A DNA stretch of 64,000 nucleotides from Niveispirillum sp. SYP-B3756 (GTDB lineage Bacteria > Pseudomonadota > Alphaproteobacteria > Azospirillales > Azospirillaceae). Positions 42,592-51,336 of this stretch are shown piece by piece. The stretch spans positions 22,450-86,449 of the forward strand of contig NZ_WIDQ01000020.1 of assembly GCF_009495745.1 (NCBI RefSeq), written 5' to 3'. The first letter of the stretch is position 1; every line of letters begins with the position of its first letter. A model generated the notes under the pieces. The model saw only the letters and a program-made list of their open reading frames with translations. It was not told the DNA's origin and did not search any database. A program made the translations under genes and the position numbers.

Positions 42592-43964
42592 ACACTGGCT
42601 TCGTAAACACCAAACCAAGTCATTACGGGATCTGCCTCTTCGACGGCCGTGTACCCGGCCCAGGCTGGATGGCGGTGGACGGCGGGGCAGCTCGTCGCAT
42701 CGAGGGGCCTGGCGACTTGAATACGGGTACATTGTGGTGGGTGAACCTCACCTATGACGAATGCCGGGACACGGGGCTGTTGCTCAATCCTTGGGTTCGT
42801 CATAGCGGCTTTCTCCGCGCGAGCATGGATGCGCTTGTTGACGATCTGGGTCTGGTCCCGGCCCCCCCGTCGCAGCGCGCGCAAGAGCTGAGCGGCTATT
42901 TCGAGCGCTTGATGCGATTGGTTGCCCGGGCCGGTGTCGTACCACGGGCGGCGTCCTTGACACACGATCTCGCCCAGGTCTTTCCGCCAGCAGCGTTTCC
43001 AAGCGACGACATCGAACAGCCCTGCCGGCACGCCTACCAGGATTGGACAAGGACCCATGTGCGGCCGCCAGGCGCCGGTGTGACAGTCGCGCTTCACTTT
43101 CCCAGAATTCCCTACGCTTGGCGGCAACTCCAGATACCGGTGCCGGATGCCGCATGCAGCTGGACTTTCATTCCCCCGTCATCTCTTCCGCCTGGTCGCG
43201 ATCGCTTGTCGTGGATCTCGCGTCTTCAGGTTCCAAGCCTGGTCAAGGTTCGATTGAACAGGATACAGCCGGAAGTGTCCGACATTTTTGCCTTCGGCAC
43301 TGGTGCGCGCGACAACGATTCATCGTTGCTTCGCCGACAGTGGATGTCGGAACCAGAGGCCATGGCGTTGATCGCCCTAACGGACACGGCAGATACGGAG
43401 ATCGTCATTGAGGGCGTCTGGCTTGCGAACAGATCTTGTCCCCAGACGCCCCCAGCAGCATTTGATTTCCTATGGAACGATGCGGCATTTGCGGCGTCCT
43501 GGTCCGCTGGTGTGCTGGCGGAGAATTTGTGGGTGGCATCCTGTGCGCGCGAGAGGATCGCTCCTCGGAGCGGTCGAGCTCAGCGAGTCAGTTTCCGAGC
43601 CGTTTGGGCACGAGCAGTGGACCGGGTTCGTCTGTGTCAGATCGCCTTGGCGCTACGGGCGAAAGGGTGGGCGGTCCTGAATTACGGCGTAGGGGCGCTG
43701 CGCGTGTCGATCACTCCCGATGCAAAGCACGAGCTGCTGGCTGATGCCCTGGCACTGGGGTTGGTACCACCATTGTCGTTGACCCTAGGCGCGAGCGACC
43801 AGGTTCCTTTGCCTTTGGAGTGGGGCGGCGAAGATCTGGCGGTTACCGAAGCTCTGCTGCGGGCTCACGGCAATTCAGGCGCCCTCCGGAAGCTGGATAC
43901 ACTTCACCTGCTTTCGCCGCTTGAGCAGGCGGAGGTCTTGCACTCGATCGAAGGTTTGGCATGA
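42588..43964 (+). CDS. Unknown transfer protein between dotN and dotO
   Basis: Protein of 458 residues; ATG 42588 overlaps the dotN stop (ATGA), and its own stop overlaps the dotO start. No signal peptide or membrane segment; it seems a soluble cytoplasmic protein. It is Trp-rich, with MAVDGGAARRIEGPGDLNTG, LWWVNLTYDECRDTGLLLNP, and near the middle RRQWMSEPEAMALIALTDTA. The C-terminal third has LRAKGWAVLNYGVGALRVSI. In Legionella and R64 no gene stands between IcmJ/TraT and IcmB/TraU, as far as I recall. Double coupling to dotN and dotO suggests an ATPase-associated part. Confidence 0.7.
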   Translation: MNTGFVNTKPSHYGICLFDGRVPGPGWMAVDGGAARRIEGPGDLNTGTLWWVNLTYDECRDTGLLLNPWVRHSGFLRASMDALVDDLGLVPAPPSQRAQELSGYFERLMRLVARAGVVPRAASLTHDLAQVFPPAAFPSDDIEQPCRHAYQDWTRTHVRPPGAGVTVALHFPRIPYAWRQLQIPVPDAACSWTFIPPSSLPPGRDRLSWISRLQVPSLVKVRLNRIQPEVSDIFAFGTGARDNDSSLLRRQWMSEPEAMALIALTDTADTEIVIEGVWLANRSCPQTPPAAFDFLWNDAAFAASWSAGVLAENLWVASCARERIAPRSGRAQRVSFRAVWARAVDRVRLCQIALALRAKGWAVLNYGVGALRVSITPDAKHELLADALALGLVPPLSLTLGASDQVPLPLEWGGEDLAVTEALLRAHGNSGALRKLDTLHLLSPLEQAEVLHSIEGLA

Positions 43965-46900
43965 AGGGCATATTGAACGTGGTGACTAACGTCTTTGCCG
44001 ACGCTCTGGCAAAATCCATCCGGCAGCATTTGTCCTCATTTTGTCATTTGTCGACGGCAATGACCCCGGCTGAACCCACGATCCTTGTCGATTTCGACGG
44101 TTCGCTTGTGAGCTTTGTCGAAGTTTCTGGTGCTTCCGCGATCGTTGGTGCTGACGAAATCGAAGACATATGCACCCATCTGGAATCCAGCTTCGCGACG
44201 TTTTTGAGCGAGCCTGGCCACGCGATCCAGCTATTGTATGTTCATATTCCAGAAGCTGGCACCGGACCAGTTTCAACATGGACCGACGATCTAGCAGCCT
44301 CCGCCCAGGCACTGGGTCTAGATGTAGAGGACTTCCTTACGGAACGCCGACGCGTCATTTCCAGGTGGGTGGTCTCCGGCTTTATCTACGTTGCGCTGCG
44401 GACGCGGCCACAGTTACTCACGCCGGATGCGAGGCGCCGGGCACTTAAGCTCCGGTCGGAGCGTCTGGAGAAGGGCCCGGTAGTACGAGATGGTCAAAGG
44501 CCACACACTGCCCTTGGCGAACTACGTACAACGCATGTCGCCTTTTCCACGGGGGTTGTGCGGGAACTAGGTGCTCGCGGTATCAGGGCCAATCTTCTCA
44601 GTGCCCGCCAAGCGGCGGCTGTCGTAAGGTGGACGATTGACCCTGAAGGTGGCAAAGATTTTGGCGTGGTCTTGCCTGGTGACAATGCTGCACAGTGGCC
44701 GAAAAAAGCGGACTTTGCGACAGCTGCATCGAAATCACCCGAGAAAGCAGATATATCGTCTGTCTTGCCCAGGGATTTGGCAACTCAACTGTGTGATGGC
44801 GTAGGTGAGATCGAAATGCTCGGTCGGGCGAGTGTCAAGATGGGGACCACCTATTGGTCACCTGTGGATGTGACACTGCTTCCCCGAAAGCCCCGACCTT
44901 TCACCGATCTGCTCTCTCGCCTTCAGCGGACCAACCCAGCAATGCCATGGCGTATATCGTTCCTCATTGAGGGAGGAGCGGAGCCGATGATGAAGGGCTT
45001 TTTTGCTACGCTTCTGTCTGTCTTCAATCCTGTCAATGCTGAGATTAAATCTGCATTGACTTATCTTAAGGAGCTACGCGAGGCTGGCGAGCCCGTGGTT
45101 CGGGTGCGCATTTCTGCGGCGACCTGGGCGGACACCCCAAATCGGGTGGAACGGTATGCGGCAGATCTGGCCAATGCTCTGGAAGCGTGGGGGGAAGTGC
45201 AGGTGAGCCAGCTGGCCGGCGACCCACTGGAAGCACTTACCAGCAGCTGCCTGGGTTTTGCTGCGGCAAGCACGGCACCGGCTGCACCAATTCCCCTTAT
45301 CGATCTTCTGGGCATATTGCCCTGGCATCTGTCGGCACCCGCAGTAAAGCGTGGCCCCCTCCTTTTGCGGACACCAGATGGCCAGCCATATCCGCATGCT
45401 CTCGTCGGAGAGCATATGGACGCTTGGTTCAACATCATCATTGGCCTTTCCGGTCGAGGTAAGTCGATGTTGGCCAACGTGTTCTTGCTGGCGCACGTTC
45501 TGGCGGCGGAGAGCCGGGTGCTCAAGCGACTTCCGCCTGTCGGGATTATCGAGATTGGTCGCACCAGTGAGGGGGCGGTACAGATACTGCGGGATGCTCT
45601 CCCATATGACCGACGGGATGAGGCTGTTTATGTTCGGTTGACCAACATCGCATCAAGAGCAATCAACGTCTTCGATACGCCGGTCGGCTGCCGTCGGCCG
45701 CTTCCGCGCGACCTCCAACTTGTTGTGAATTTTATCTGCGTGCTACTGACCGAACCGGGCACCGACCGGCCGTACGCCGGCATCGTAGACTTGGTTCGGA
45801 CGGTGGTCCAACGCGCCTATGCGGACCTCGATGACACGGAGCAACAATCTCGCCCAAAGGTCTACCAGCGGGGGATCGACGACATAGTAGACCAAGCTCT
45901 CCAACGGGGCGGCGTTGGCATTGACGACGGTACGACCTGGTGGGAGGTGGTCGACCTGCTGTTCGACGCCGGGGACATTGGCTCCGCAGCAACCGCACAG
46001 CGTCATGCTGTGCCGACTTTCTACGACTTGATCAGCGCAGCCCGTTCAGCGCCGGTTGAGGATCGGTTCGCCGATGGTGAGGATGCAGTGCGGGTCGATA
46101 CGCAAGAGCGCCTCGTCGGAGCCTTTTCACGAAGAATGCAAAGCGTTATTGAAACTTACCCTGTCCTGGTCGGACCGACCCGCTTCAGCCTTGGTCAGGC
46201 TCGGTTCATCAGTGTGGACATCGAGGATGTCATCGGTGATGACTCAGCGCAAGGCATCCAGCAGACGCAGATCTTCTACATGCTGGCGCGATATCTGGCG
46301 TGTCGCGAGTTCTATAGGCATGAGGAATATGCGCCGCTTGTTCCGGAGAGGTATCGGTCGTATCTGACCGAGGCGTTTCGCGAGGCTCGTCAAGCGCAGA
46401 AGATGGTTTACTATGCAGAGTTCCATCGGACGGGTTCGTCCAGCTTCGTAAGCGGGCAAGTTACGACCGACGTGCTGGAAGGCCGCAAACACAACGTAGC
46501 CGTCACGCTCGATAGCCAACAGATCAGCCATTTCCCGAAATCGTTGAGAAAGAACGCTTCGGGCATATGGGTGCTCGGGGTGGGCTCCCGCAAGGAGTCG
46601 ATCGACGAACTGGTAGAGACCTTTGGTCTTTCGAACACGGCTCGCGCGATCGCGGCTTCTCAGCTAAATGGGCCGGGTCCTGGGGGCGCGCCATTGCTGA
46701 TGTTGCTGGAAACCCGCGAAGGCCCGATGGCACAATGGCTTTACTCGACATTGGGACCAGTAGAGCTTTGGGCTTTGTCCACCAGCGCTGACGATGTGGA
46801 GTTGCGCCGGACCGTTTTTAAAATGGTTGGACCAAGGGAGGGTCGGCGCCTGCTTGCCAAGCGATTCCCTAAAGGTTCCGCCAGGGGGGAGATCAGGGAC

Positions 46901-46993
46901 CGGATCAACGCATTGCGAGACGATGGCCATCAAGAGGCTGACGCGAGGCACCGTGTGTTCCAGAATCTTGCGGCAGAAGTTATAAGTAAATAG
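43961..46993 (+). CDS. dotO: DotO/IcmB/TraU secretion ATPase
   Basis: Protein of 1,010 residues, the usual length. DotO is the VirB4-like cytoplasmic ATPase that forms hexamers at the channel base with DotB. The N-terminal half contains HMDAWFNIIIGLSGRGKSML with the Walker A GLSGRGKS (495-502). Later blocks include VGIIEIGRTSEGAVQIL, SVDIEDVIGDDSAQGIQQTQ and KMVYYAEFHRTGSS in the Walker B region (about 808-821; the usual acidic pair appears as YAEFH). NVAVTLDSQQISHFPKSLRK follows as the sensor-type motif. Gene order and ATGA overlap confirm the call. Confidence 0.9.
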   Translation: MKGILNVVTNVFADALAKSIRQHLSSFCHLSTAMTPAEPTILVDFDGSLVSFVEVSGASAIVGADEIEDICTHLESSFATFLSEPGHAIQLLYVHIPEAGTGPVSTWTDDLAASAQALGLDVEDFLTERRRVISRWVVSGFIYVALRTRPQLLTPDARRRALKLRSERLEKGPVVRDGQRPHTALGELRTTHVAFSTGVVRELGARGIRANLLSARQAAAVVRWTIDPEGGKDFGVVLPGDNAAQWPKKADFATAASKSPEKADISSVLPRDLATQLCDGVGEIEMLGRASVKMGTTYWSPVDVTLLPRKPRPFTDLLSRLQRTNPAMPWRISFLIEGGAEPMMKGFFATLLSVFNPVNAEIKSALTYLKELREAGEPVVRVRISAATWADTPNRVERYAADLANALEAWGEVQVSQLAGDPLEALTSSCLGFAAASTAPAAPIPLIDLLGILPWHLSAPAVKRGPLLLRTPDGQPYPHALVGEHMDAWFNIIIGLSGRGKSMLANVFLLAHVLAAESRVLKRLPPVGIIEIGRTSEGAVQILRDALPYDRRDEAVYVRLTNIASRAINVFDTPVGCRRPLPRDLQLVVNFICVLLTEPGTDRPYAGIVDLVRTVVQRAYADLDDTEQQSRPKVYQRGIDDIVDQALQRGGVGIDDGTTWWEVVDLLFDAGDIGSAATAQRHAVPTFYDLISAARSAPVEDRFADGEDAVRVDTQERLVGAFSRRMQSVIETYPVLVGPTRFSLGQARFISVDIEDVIGDDSAQGIQQTQIFYMLARYLACREFYRHEEYAPLVPERYRSYLTEAFREARQAQKMVYYAEFHRTGSSSFVSGQVTTDVLEGRKHNVAVTLDSQQISHFPKSLRKNASGIWVLGVGSRKESIDELVETFGLSNTARAIAASQLNGPGPGGAPLLMLLETREGPMAQWLYSTLGPVELWALSTSADDVELRRTVFKMVGPREGRRLLAKRFPKGSARGEIRDRINALRDDGHQEADARHRVFQNLAAEVISK

Positions 46994-47014
46994 TGGCTGT
47001 TGCCACCAATGGCA
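46992..47014. promoter_or_regulatory. GTGGCA-type palindromes, copy 3
   Basis: AGTGGC-TGTT-GCCACC (46992-47007) overlaps TGCCA-CCAA-TGGCA (47001-47014). The same pair of elements, only spaced further apart, is present at 9939-9977. It overlaps the dotO stop and lies about 55 bp before the gene at 47062, so that gene probably has its own regulated promoter. Confidence 0.55.
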
Positions 47015-47061
47015 AATTGAACTATGAAGTTAGTGGCATATTGGAGAGAAGGAGATATGAC

Positions 47062-47505
47062 ATGAGCGATGCATTCGCCGGGCTTACACCGCTTGCGTTT
47101 CGCCGCCTCGCTCACATGGTAGGAGGCGCAGACTTCAAGACGATAGCTCGCTGGATGTGCCGTCCGTATGACACCTTCCTTCGATATGGAGACACCGGGG
47201 TGCATGGACGGCGATGCAAAGCGGATGTTGTCGCGCATGTAGCCCTTTTGGCCGCGCTATCACGTCGGGGCCTGCTTGCGGAGATTTTTGCTGAGGCGCA
47301 AACGTTGGCAGAGATGGCGAGGAATGAGGCTCGCTCGCTGCGAACTGATCTTGGTTTGCAGCATGAGGAGATCGACAATCAGGGGGCTGTCGATCCGTGC
47401 GACCAAGCGAGTAAGTTTCTTCTCGAAGAAGCTATAAAGAGTTTGGTTAAGGGGCGCGCGGAACTGGCGCGAGCTCGCGCCGGGGCCGAAAAGGAGCAGG
47501 CCTGA
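47062..47505 (+). CDS. Hypothetical cytoplasmic protein after dotO
   Basis: Protein of 147 residues; ATG 47062 follows GAAGGAGA by about 7 nt. It is soluble and helical, with SDAFAGLTPLAFRRLAHMVG, a motif-like DFKTIARWMCRPYDTFLRYG that could be a small helix-turn-helix, and a charged C-terminal coiled coil (EAIKSLVKGRAELARARAGA). Family not recognised. It has its own palindrome-bearing promoter region, as does the unknown gene at 10043. A regulatory or accessory role is possible. An IS30 remnant lies directly after it. Confidence 0.6.
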   Translation: MSDAFAGLTPLAFRRLAHMVGGADFKTIARWMCRPYDTFLRYGDTGVHGRRCKADVVAHVALLAALSRRGLLAEIFAEAQTLAEMARNEARSLRTDLGLQHEEIDNQGAVDPCDQASKFLLEEAIKSLVKGRAELARARAGAEKEQA

Positions 47506-47517
47506 AAGTTGGCGGAT

Positions 47518-48009
47518 TCACGCTGAAGTGCGACTTGGTTGCAGTTCATTGTAGTCGCTTCGCCTGATAGCTGCCAGCTTGCTGCTGAAAGCCTCTGCGG
47601 GCGTCTGCCATCCCAGGCACTTACGGGGTGTTTCGTTCATCCTTGTCACAATGGCCGACAGTCTGGTCGAGGATCGATCCTCGACCAGACTGTCGGGCGG
47701 CAGCCGGCGGCGCACGCGTCCATTGGCTTTCTCAATGCCACCCTTTTGCCAGGGGCTGTGTGGATCGCAGATCCGGGCGGGCATGGGCAATGATCGCCAG
47801 GCCTCCACAAACTCGCTGCCCCGGTCGAAAGTGATGCTGCGGCAGGCAGACCGGGCAGGGGGGGGCAGAGCCTCGGCGATGCGGGACATGAGATCCGCTT
47901 CCCAATGGCCGAACTGACTGCGATCACTGACTTCAGCCCGGCGGGCTTCAATCGTACGCCTCCTCGACAAGCCGCACCGTATCCTTTGCACGGTAATGCC
48001 GGCGCTCAA
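47518..48009 (-). pseudogene. IS30-family transposase remnant
   Basis: The frame of 163 residues covers the C-terminal catalytic half of an IS30-type transposase. DRSQFGHWEADLM holds the first DDE aspartate, ITFDRGSEFVEAW the second, and CDPHSPWQKGGIEKANGRVRR the conserved glutamate region. RKCLGWQTPAEAF is the family's C-terminal block. The N-terminal helix-turn-helix half is missing, and about 30 residues between the first two catalytic blocks are gone. A 42-bp perfect palindrome interrupts the segment before the C-terminal block. It cannot be active. The downstream end with TTCACGCTGAAGTGCGAC (47517-47534) looks like an original IS end. Confidence 0.75.
47655..47696. repeat. Perfect 42-bp palindrome without spacer
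   Basis: Arms of 21 bp (47655-47675 and 47676-47696) are exact reverse complements; the centre is GGATC|GATCC. It lies inside the IS30 transposase remnant where related proteins have a different sequence, so it probably arose by a rearrangement. Long spacer-free palindromes are normally unstable. Confidence 0.8.
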
Positions 48010-48020
48010 CTCGTCCAGCG

Positions 48021-48046
48021 CCGAACCTACCTATGCGTAGGTTCGG
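48021..48046. repeat. Hairpin at the upstream edge of the IS30 remnant
   Basis: CCGAACCTAC (48021-48030) pairs with GTAGGTTCGG (48037-48046) around a 6-nt loop. It marks the boundary between the IS30 fragment and the end of the beta-helix gene; it could be a terminator stem, though no T-run follows on either strand. Confidence 0.5.
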
Positions 48047-48076
48047 GTAGGCGGAGGATCGGTGGACGCATCGGTG

Positions 48077-49486
48077 TCATTGAGGAGATAAGATGTCGAA
48101 ATCGAATTCTTCCTCAACGTCCGGCGTGTGCGTCGGTTGCACGGGCGGAACCTCCGTCAGAATCCAGCCACTCTCCGAGATCGAATAGGTCACTTCAGAT
48201 CCATTGACGAACGTGGTAAAACTGTTGCTGCCTGCCAGCAGTTTGTTGGCCACACTTCGTGCGGCGGCGAGGTATTCGAAGTCGATAGGGACGCTAGCAG
48301 GGCCAGTGTCAGGGTTGATCTGCCACTTGCCGCCTATTTTCTGGAGAGTAACTGCCCTCTCGCCTTGCTGACCGATCCATGTGCTGCCTTCCTGGCGCCA
48401 AAAAGCACTCGCCCCTGTTACCTGAACGCCGGGCGCGATTTCGATGTTGCCGCCGATGTGAGCATCGCCGCCAATGAAAGCTCCTTTGGTAACCGTGGCG
48501 CGGCCGTCCACTTGGGCATGGCCGCGAACGACGCAGCCGTCGAGCTTAGCTTTGCCTCCGATGGACGCGTGATCCAGCACCTTAGAATCGACCACCCATG
48601 CGTCCTCTTTAATCACGGCATGATCTGTCACAAGAGAACGTTCGATCGCCGTCTCGCCCTCGATCTTCGCGTTTCCCGTGATGGTCGACTGCCGGACGTG
48701 GGCCGCCCCGGCGATCACGGCCTTGCCGGCGACGACGCTATCGGTGACTTGTGCTTGGTCTTCGATACGTGCGGCACCGTAGATTTGCGATGCCCCCTTT
48801 ACCGTTGCTTCACTGGCTACAAACGATCCATCATCGACCCAAGCCGATGCCTCTACCCACCCTCCCCCATTGACGTGTTGCCGGGCTGGGATAGGGCCCC
48901 GGCCATCCTGCCAGTCCTTCAAGGCGACAGCGCCCGCATGAAGCAAGCGCCAGTCGGTTCGGGCACGCATGATGTCCTCCAGGCGGACAAGGGTGGAGGC
49001 ATCAACAGATCGCCACAAATCCTGTGAGGGCCTGACAGCTTCGAACAACTGATGACGCGACTTGTCCGTGAACTCGACAGGTGTGGCAAACCGGACTCTC
49101 ATCCCGGGCTTAATCACCTGCTGTTGATTAAATGCCCATTCGCGGCAGCGACTCCGCCAAGTCAATGCATCGGGATTTTCGGTGTCAGATAGCAAAGCGA
49201 GGATTCGTTGTGGGCAGGTAATCGTCTGCGGGTTTGCCGCTTCGCTGGTGATCAAATAGCCGAAGTCCATATCGGAAGGCGCGAGCATAACGATCGCGGC
49301 GTAAACCCGCTTGACGGGTGCGTCTTCTGATACAGCGGCATATGCAACATCGTTCTGTATCTCCATGTCCAGAACCCGCCGAGTTGTTGGCGCTGCATCA
49401 TCGCGAAGCAGATGGTTGACAAAAGCGGGGATGGAGTCTGGGCGGTCACAGTAGGTCCACATGGGGTTGTCCGTCCACTCGTTCAA
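48077..49486 (-). CDS. Beta-helix repeat protein with plasmid-type N-terminal domain
   Basis: Protein of 469 residues. The N-terminal 170 residues (NPMWTYCDRPDSIPAFVNHL ... CREWAFNQQQVIKPGMRVRF) resemble a domain of unknown function common on conjugative plasmids. Residues about 205-370 are a run of hexapeptide-like left-handed beta-helix turns: WVEASAWVDDGSFVASEATV, HVRQSTITGNAKIEGETAIE, HASIGGKAKLDGCVVRGHAQ. E. coli YdcK has a similar helix. The end is acidic. No signal peptide, so cytoplasmic. It lies alone between an IS remnant and a recombinase. Function unknown. Confidence 0.65.
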   Translation of the reverse strand: MNEWTDNPMWTYCDRPDSIPAFVNHLLRDDAAPTTRRVLDMEIQNDVAYAAVSEDAPVKRVYAAIVMLAPSDMDFGYLITSEAANPQTITCPQRILALLSDTENPDALTWRSRCREWAFNQQQVIKPGMRVRFATPVEFTDKSRHQLFEAVRPSQDLWRSVDASTLVRLEDIMRARTDWRLLHAGAVALKDWQDGRGPIPARQHVNGGGWVEASAWVDDGSFVASEATVKGASQIYGAARIEDQAQVTDSVVAGKAVIAGAAHVRQSTITGNAKIEGETAIERSLVTDHAVIKEDAWVVDSKVLDHASIGGKAKLDGCVVRGHAQVDGRATVTKGAFIGGDAHIGGNIEIAPGVQVTGASAFWRQEGSTWIGQQGERAVTLQKIGGKWQINPDTGPASVPIDFEYLAAARSVANKLLAGSNSFTTFVNGSEVTYSISESGWILTEVPPVQPTHTPDVEEEFDFDILSPQ

Positions 49487-49604
49487 GAATCGGTCATGGG
49501 CACTGCAGAGGATACAGAGGCAGTATGCCTTTTGCCGCTACAGTGTTTACATGTGTGAGGTTTGTCGCGCATTAGGGGCAAAGGTTTATATCGATACCAG
49601 TTTA
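49487..49604. other. Short intergenic region before the recombinase 3' end
   Basis: About 118 bp between the beta-helix gene start and the recombinase stop. It should hold the leftward promoter of the beta-helix gene; I see no specific element. Confidence 0.3.
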
Positions 49605-50645
49605 TCATTTCACGGGAGGTTTGGTGGTGATCGCAATGTTTCCTTGGGAGTGAGGCTGCCAATCGGAGCCTGCTGAGTGGCGAACAGTGGCTACCTCGTC
49701 GGCCAATGGTTTAGGAACTCTTGCCGTCGCGTCCCCCTGGACTCGTCGCGCATAGTGGGAGCTCGCCGTCCTTGTAGATCGGTGTCCCATGAGTGCAGCG
49801 ACGCCTTGACGGGAAAGCTGTAGCTTAGCATTGGCACTAAACTGGTGCCGGGTAGAATAGAGGGTGACGTTCTGTCCTCTGCGCGGCCACAACTGGTTAT
49901 TAGCCCGCAGCAGGAGGGCACGGCAGTTCCGGATCATCTTCGACCAGTCGCTGATGGCGGCGAGGACGTTGAGGTGAGCTTCGATCAATACGAGGTCAGC
50001 AACGTCGAGTTCGGACAGGTCTTGGTGGCGTACCAGACCGTTCGAGCGTCCGTTCGAGGCCTTGGCGTTTTGGATGGCGAGATGGGGTTTCCCATTGATG
50101 TCGATTATTGCTGCGGTTCGCCACTCGATTGGTCGCAGTCCAGTCAGGGTGCCGACGCGGATGAAGCTCTCCACCACAGGCGCCCAGGTGTTTTCAGATT
50201 TCGCTAGCCAGTCGAATAGTCGATCCCGATCACGGGTCGGAAGCCCTTTCTGCTTCTTCGCTGACGTCTTGGTACCCTTTCTGACGGTCCCGTCTGGAGG
50301 CACGGTACGAAGCGCTGCCAACGCAGCGTCCGCACCATGGATACGCGCATTTTCGAGCCAATGTGCCAGCGCAGCTTTCCGCATACGAAAGTTCGACCGC
50401 GAAATCGTTGCGCGGCTGTCGCCAAGCCAGGTGACGATGACCATTGGCTCCACCATCGGGTCGATGCCGGTCTTCTCCGTGATGTTACGAATTATGTTCT
50501 CGGCACGGGTCATGTACTGCCGTGCTGTTTCTTCCGTTCTGGTCGGCGCAGAGGGCGACTGCGCGCCGGTCGAAAGCGGCGAATTTGATTTCGTATGTAT
50601 GCAGCTAGCCGCTGGGTCAAGATCGCTCAATGCCGGTGTCCCCAT
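49605..50645 (-). CDS. Tyrosine recombinase/integrase
   Basis: Protein of 346 residues. Catalytic blocks are TGLRPIEWR (arginine I, about 168), LYSTRHQFSANAK (arginine II, about 267), LMGHRSTRTASSHYARR (histidine III and the nucleophile tyrosine, about 285-301). The usual HxxR box reads YSTR, so the first histidine is replaced. An N-terminal SAM-like domain (QYMTRAENIIRNITEKTGID) is present. It may resolve plasmid multimers or carry out local rearrangement; in R64 a recombinase (Rci) sits beside the pilus genes, but no shufflon repeats are visible here. An inverted repeat lies directly before its start. Confidence 0.75.
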   Translation of the reverse strand: MGTPALSDLDPAASCIHTKSNSPLSTGAQSPSAPTRTEETARQYMTRAENIIRNITEKTGIDPMVEPMVIVTWLGDSRATISRSNFRMRKAALAHWLENARIHGADAALAALRTVPPDGTVRKGTKTSAKKQKGLPTRDRDRLFDWLAKSENTWAPVVESFIRVGTLTGLRPIEWRTAAIIDINGKPHLAIQNAKASNGRSNGLVRHQDLSELDVADLVLIEAHLNVLAAISDWSKMIRNCRALLLRANNQLWPRRGQNVTLYSTRHQFSANAKLQLSRQGVAALMGHRSTRTASSHYARRVQGDATARVPKPLADEVATVRHSAGSDWQPHSQGNIAITTKPPVK

Positions 50646-50862
50646 GTTACTACCATGACAGTAACGGCAGCATATCGGCGCTTACGCCAGACGCGGCCTG
50701 AAAGGTGGATGCCATCTGTTATGCTCAATGCAAGCCAGTACCCTCTGTACCATGTGCGCCTTGCATCCTGCTAACACCAGAAAGGTGGATCGTATGCGTT
50801 CGCTGTTGTCTGGCAAACATAGATCGCAAATGGTGGTCCAGACAGCGTGGTAGAGGGACAAG
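50646..50862. promoter_or_regulatory. Divergent control region between recombinase and dotD
   Basis: GTTACT (50646-50651) and AGTAAC (50660-50665) form an inverted repeat next to the recombinase start, a possible operator or recombination core. GAAAGGTGGAT occurs twice as a direct repeat (50700-50710 and 50780-50790). The transfer motif TTGTCTGGCAAACAT lies at 50806-50820, 43 bp before dotD. Confidence 0.5.
50806..50820 (+). promoter_or_regulatory. Transfer-operon motif, copy 7 (dotD)
   Basis: TTGTCTGGCAAACAT, 43 bp upstream of dotD. It has TGG where the commonest form has nTGC, and is followed by AG as in most copies. Confidence 0.55.
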
Positions 50863-51336
50863 ATGCGAGGGTTTGCACTGGTTGCCATGGTCATTACTGC
50901 CATGGCCGTAACAGCATGCCAAACACGGCCGCCACCACAGCCGGCCCAGGCTGACCCTGCGTTTGCGTTGCTCGCGGAATCTGCCTCGCGAGTGTCGTCG
51001 GCATTCCGGCAGCTTGCAGATATCGAAGCCGCCCGGACACCTTCCGCTGGTGATCCGACCGTTGGAGAGGCCTATTCGGCAGAATTTCAGCAACTGATCT
51101 CCGTCACCTGGGCCGGTCCAGTTGAGCCCCTGCTTGAGGAGGTGGCGGCGAGGGTCGGATACACATTCGGGGGGATCGGTGATCGACCGGCGTCCGATTT
51201 AGTCGTTCGAGTTGATGCACATGACACGCAAATCGGTGATCTGCTTCGAGATATCTGGGTGCAGTTCGGGGGCCGAGCAGACCTGATCGTGGACGAGGTC
51301 AAGCGGCGGATCGAGGTGCGATATGCGCGCCGGTAG
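50863..51336 (+). CDS. dotD: DotD/TraH outer-membrane lipoprotein
   Basis: Protein of 157 residues. A lipoprotein signal ends in VTAC (about residue 19). DotD and DotC are lipoproteins that place DotH in the outer membrane. The C-terminal domain, SVTWAGPVEPLLEEVAARVG then YTFGGIGDRPASDLVVRVDA and IGDLLRDIWVQFGGRADLIV, is the secretin N0-like fold of DotD. It is the same length as DotD/TraH. It overlaps dotC and begins the dotD-C-B operon, the conserved order of IncI traH-I-J and Legionella dotD-C-B. Confidence 0.88.
   Translation: MRGFALVAMVITAMAVTACQTRPPPQPAQADPAFALLAESASRVSSAFRQLADIEAARTPSAGDPTVGEAYSAEFQQLISVTWAGPVEPLLEEVAARVGYTFGGIGDRPASDLVVRVDAHDTQIGDLLRDIWVQFGGRADLIVDEVKRRIEVRYARR

Noticed and set aside
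49605..50645. Rci-type shufflon recombinase
   Set aside because: No inverted repeats or alternative pilV ends are present near the pil genes, so a shufflon cannot be supported.
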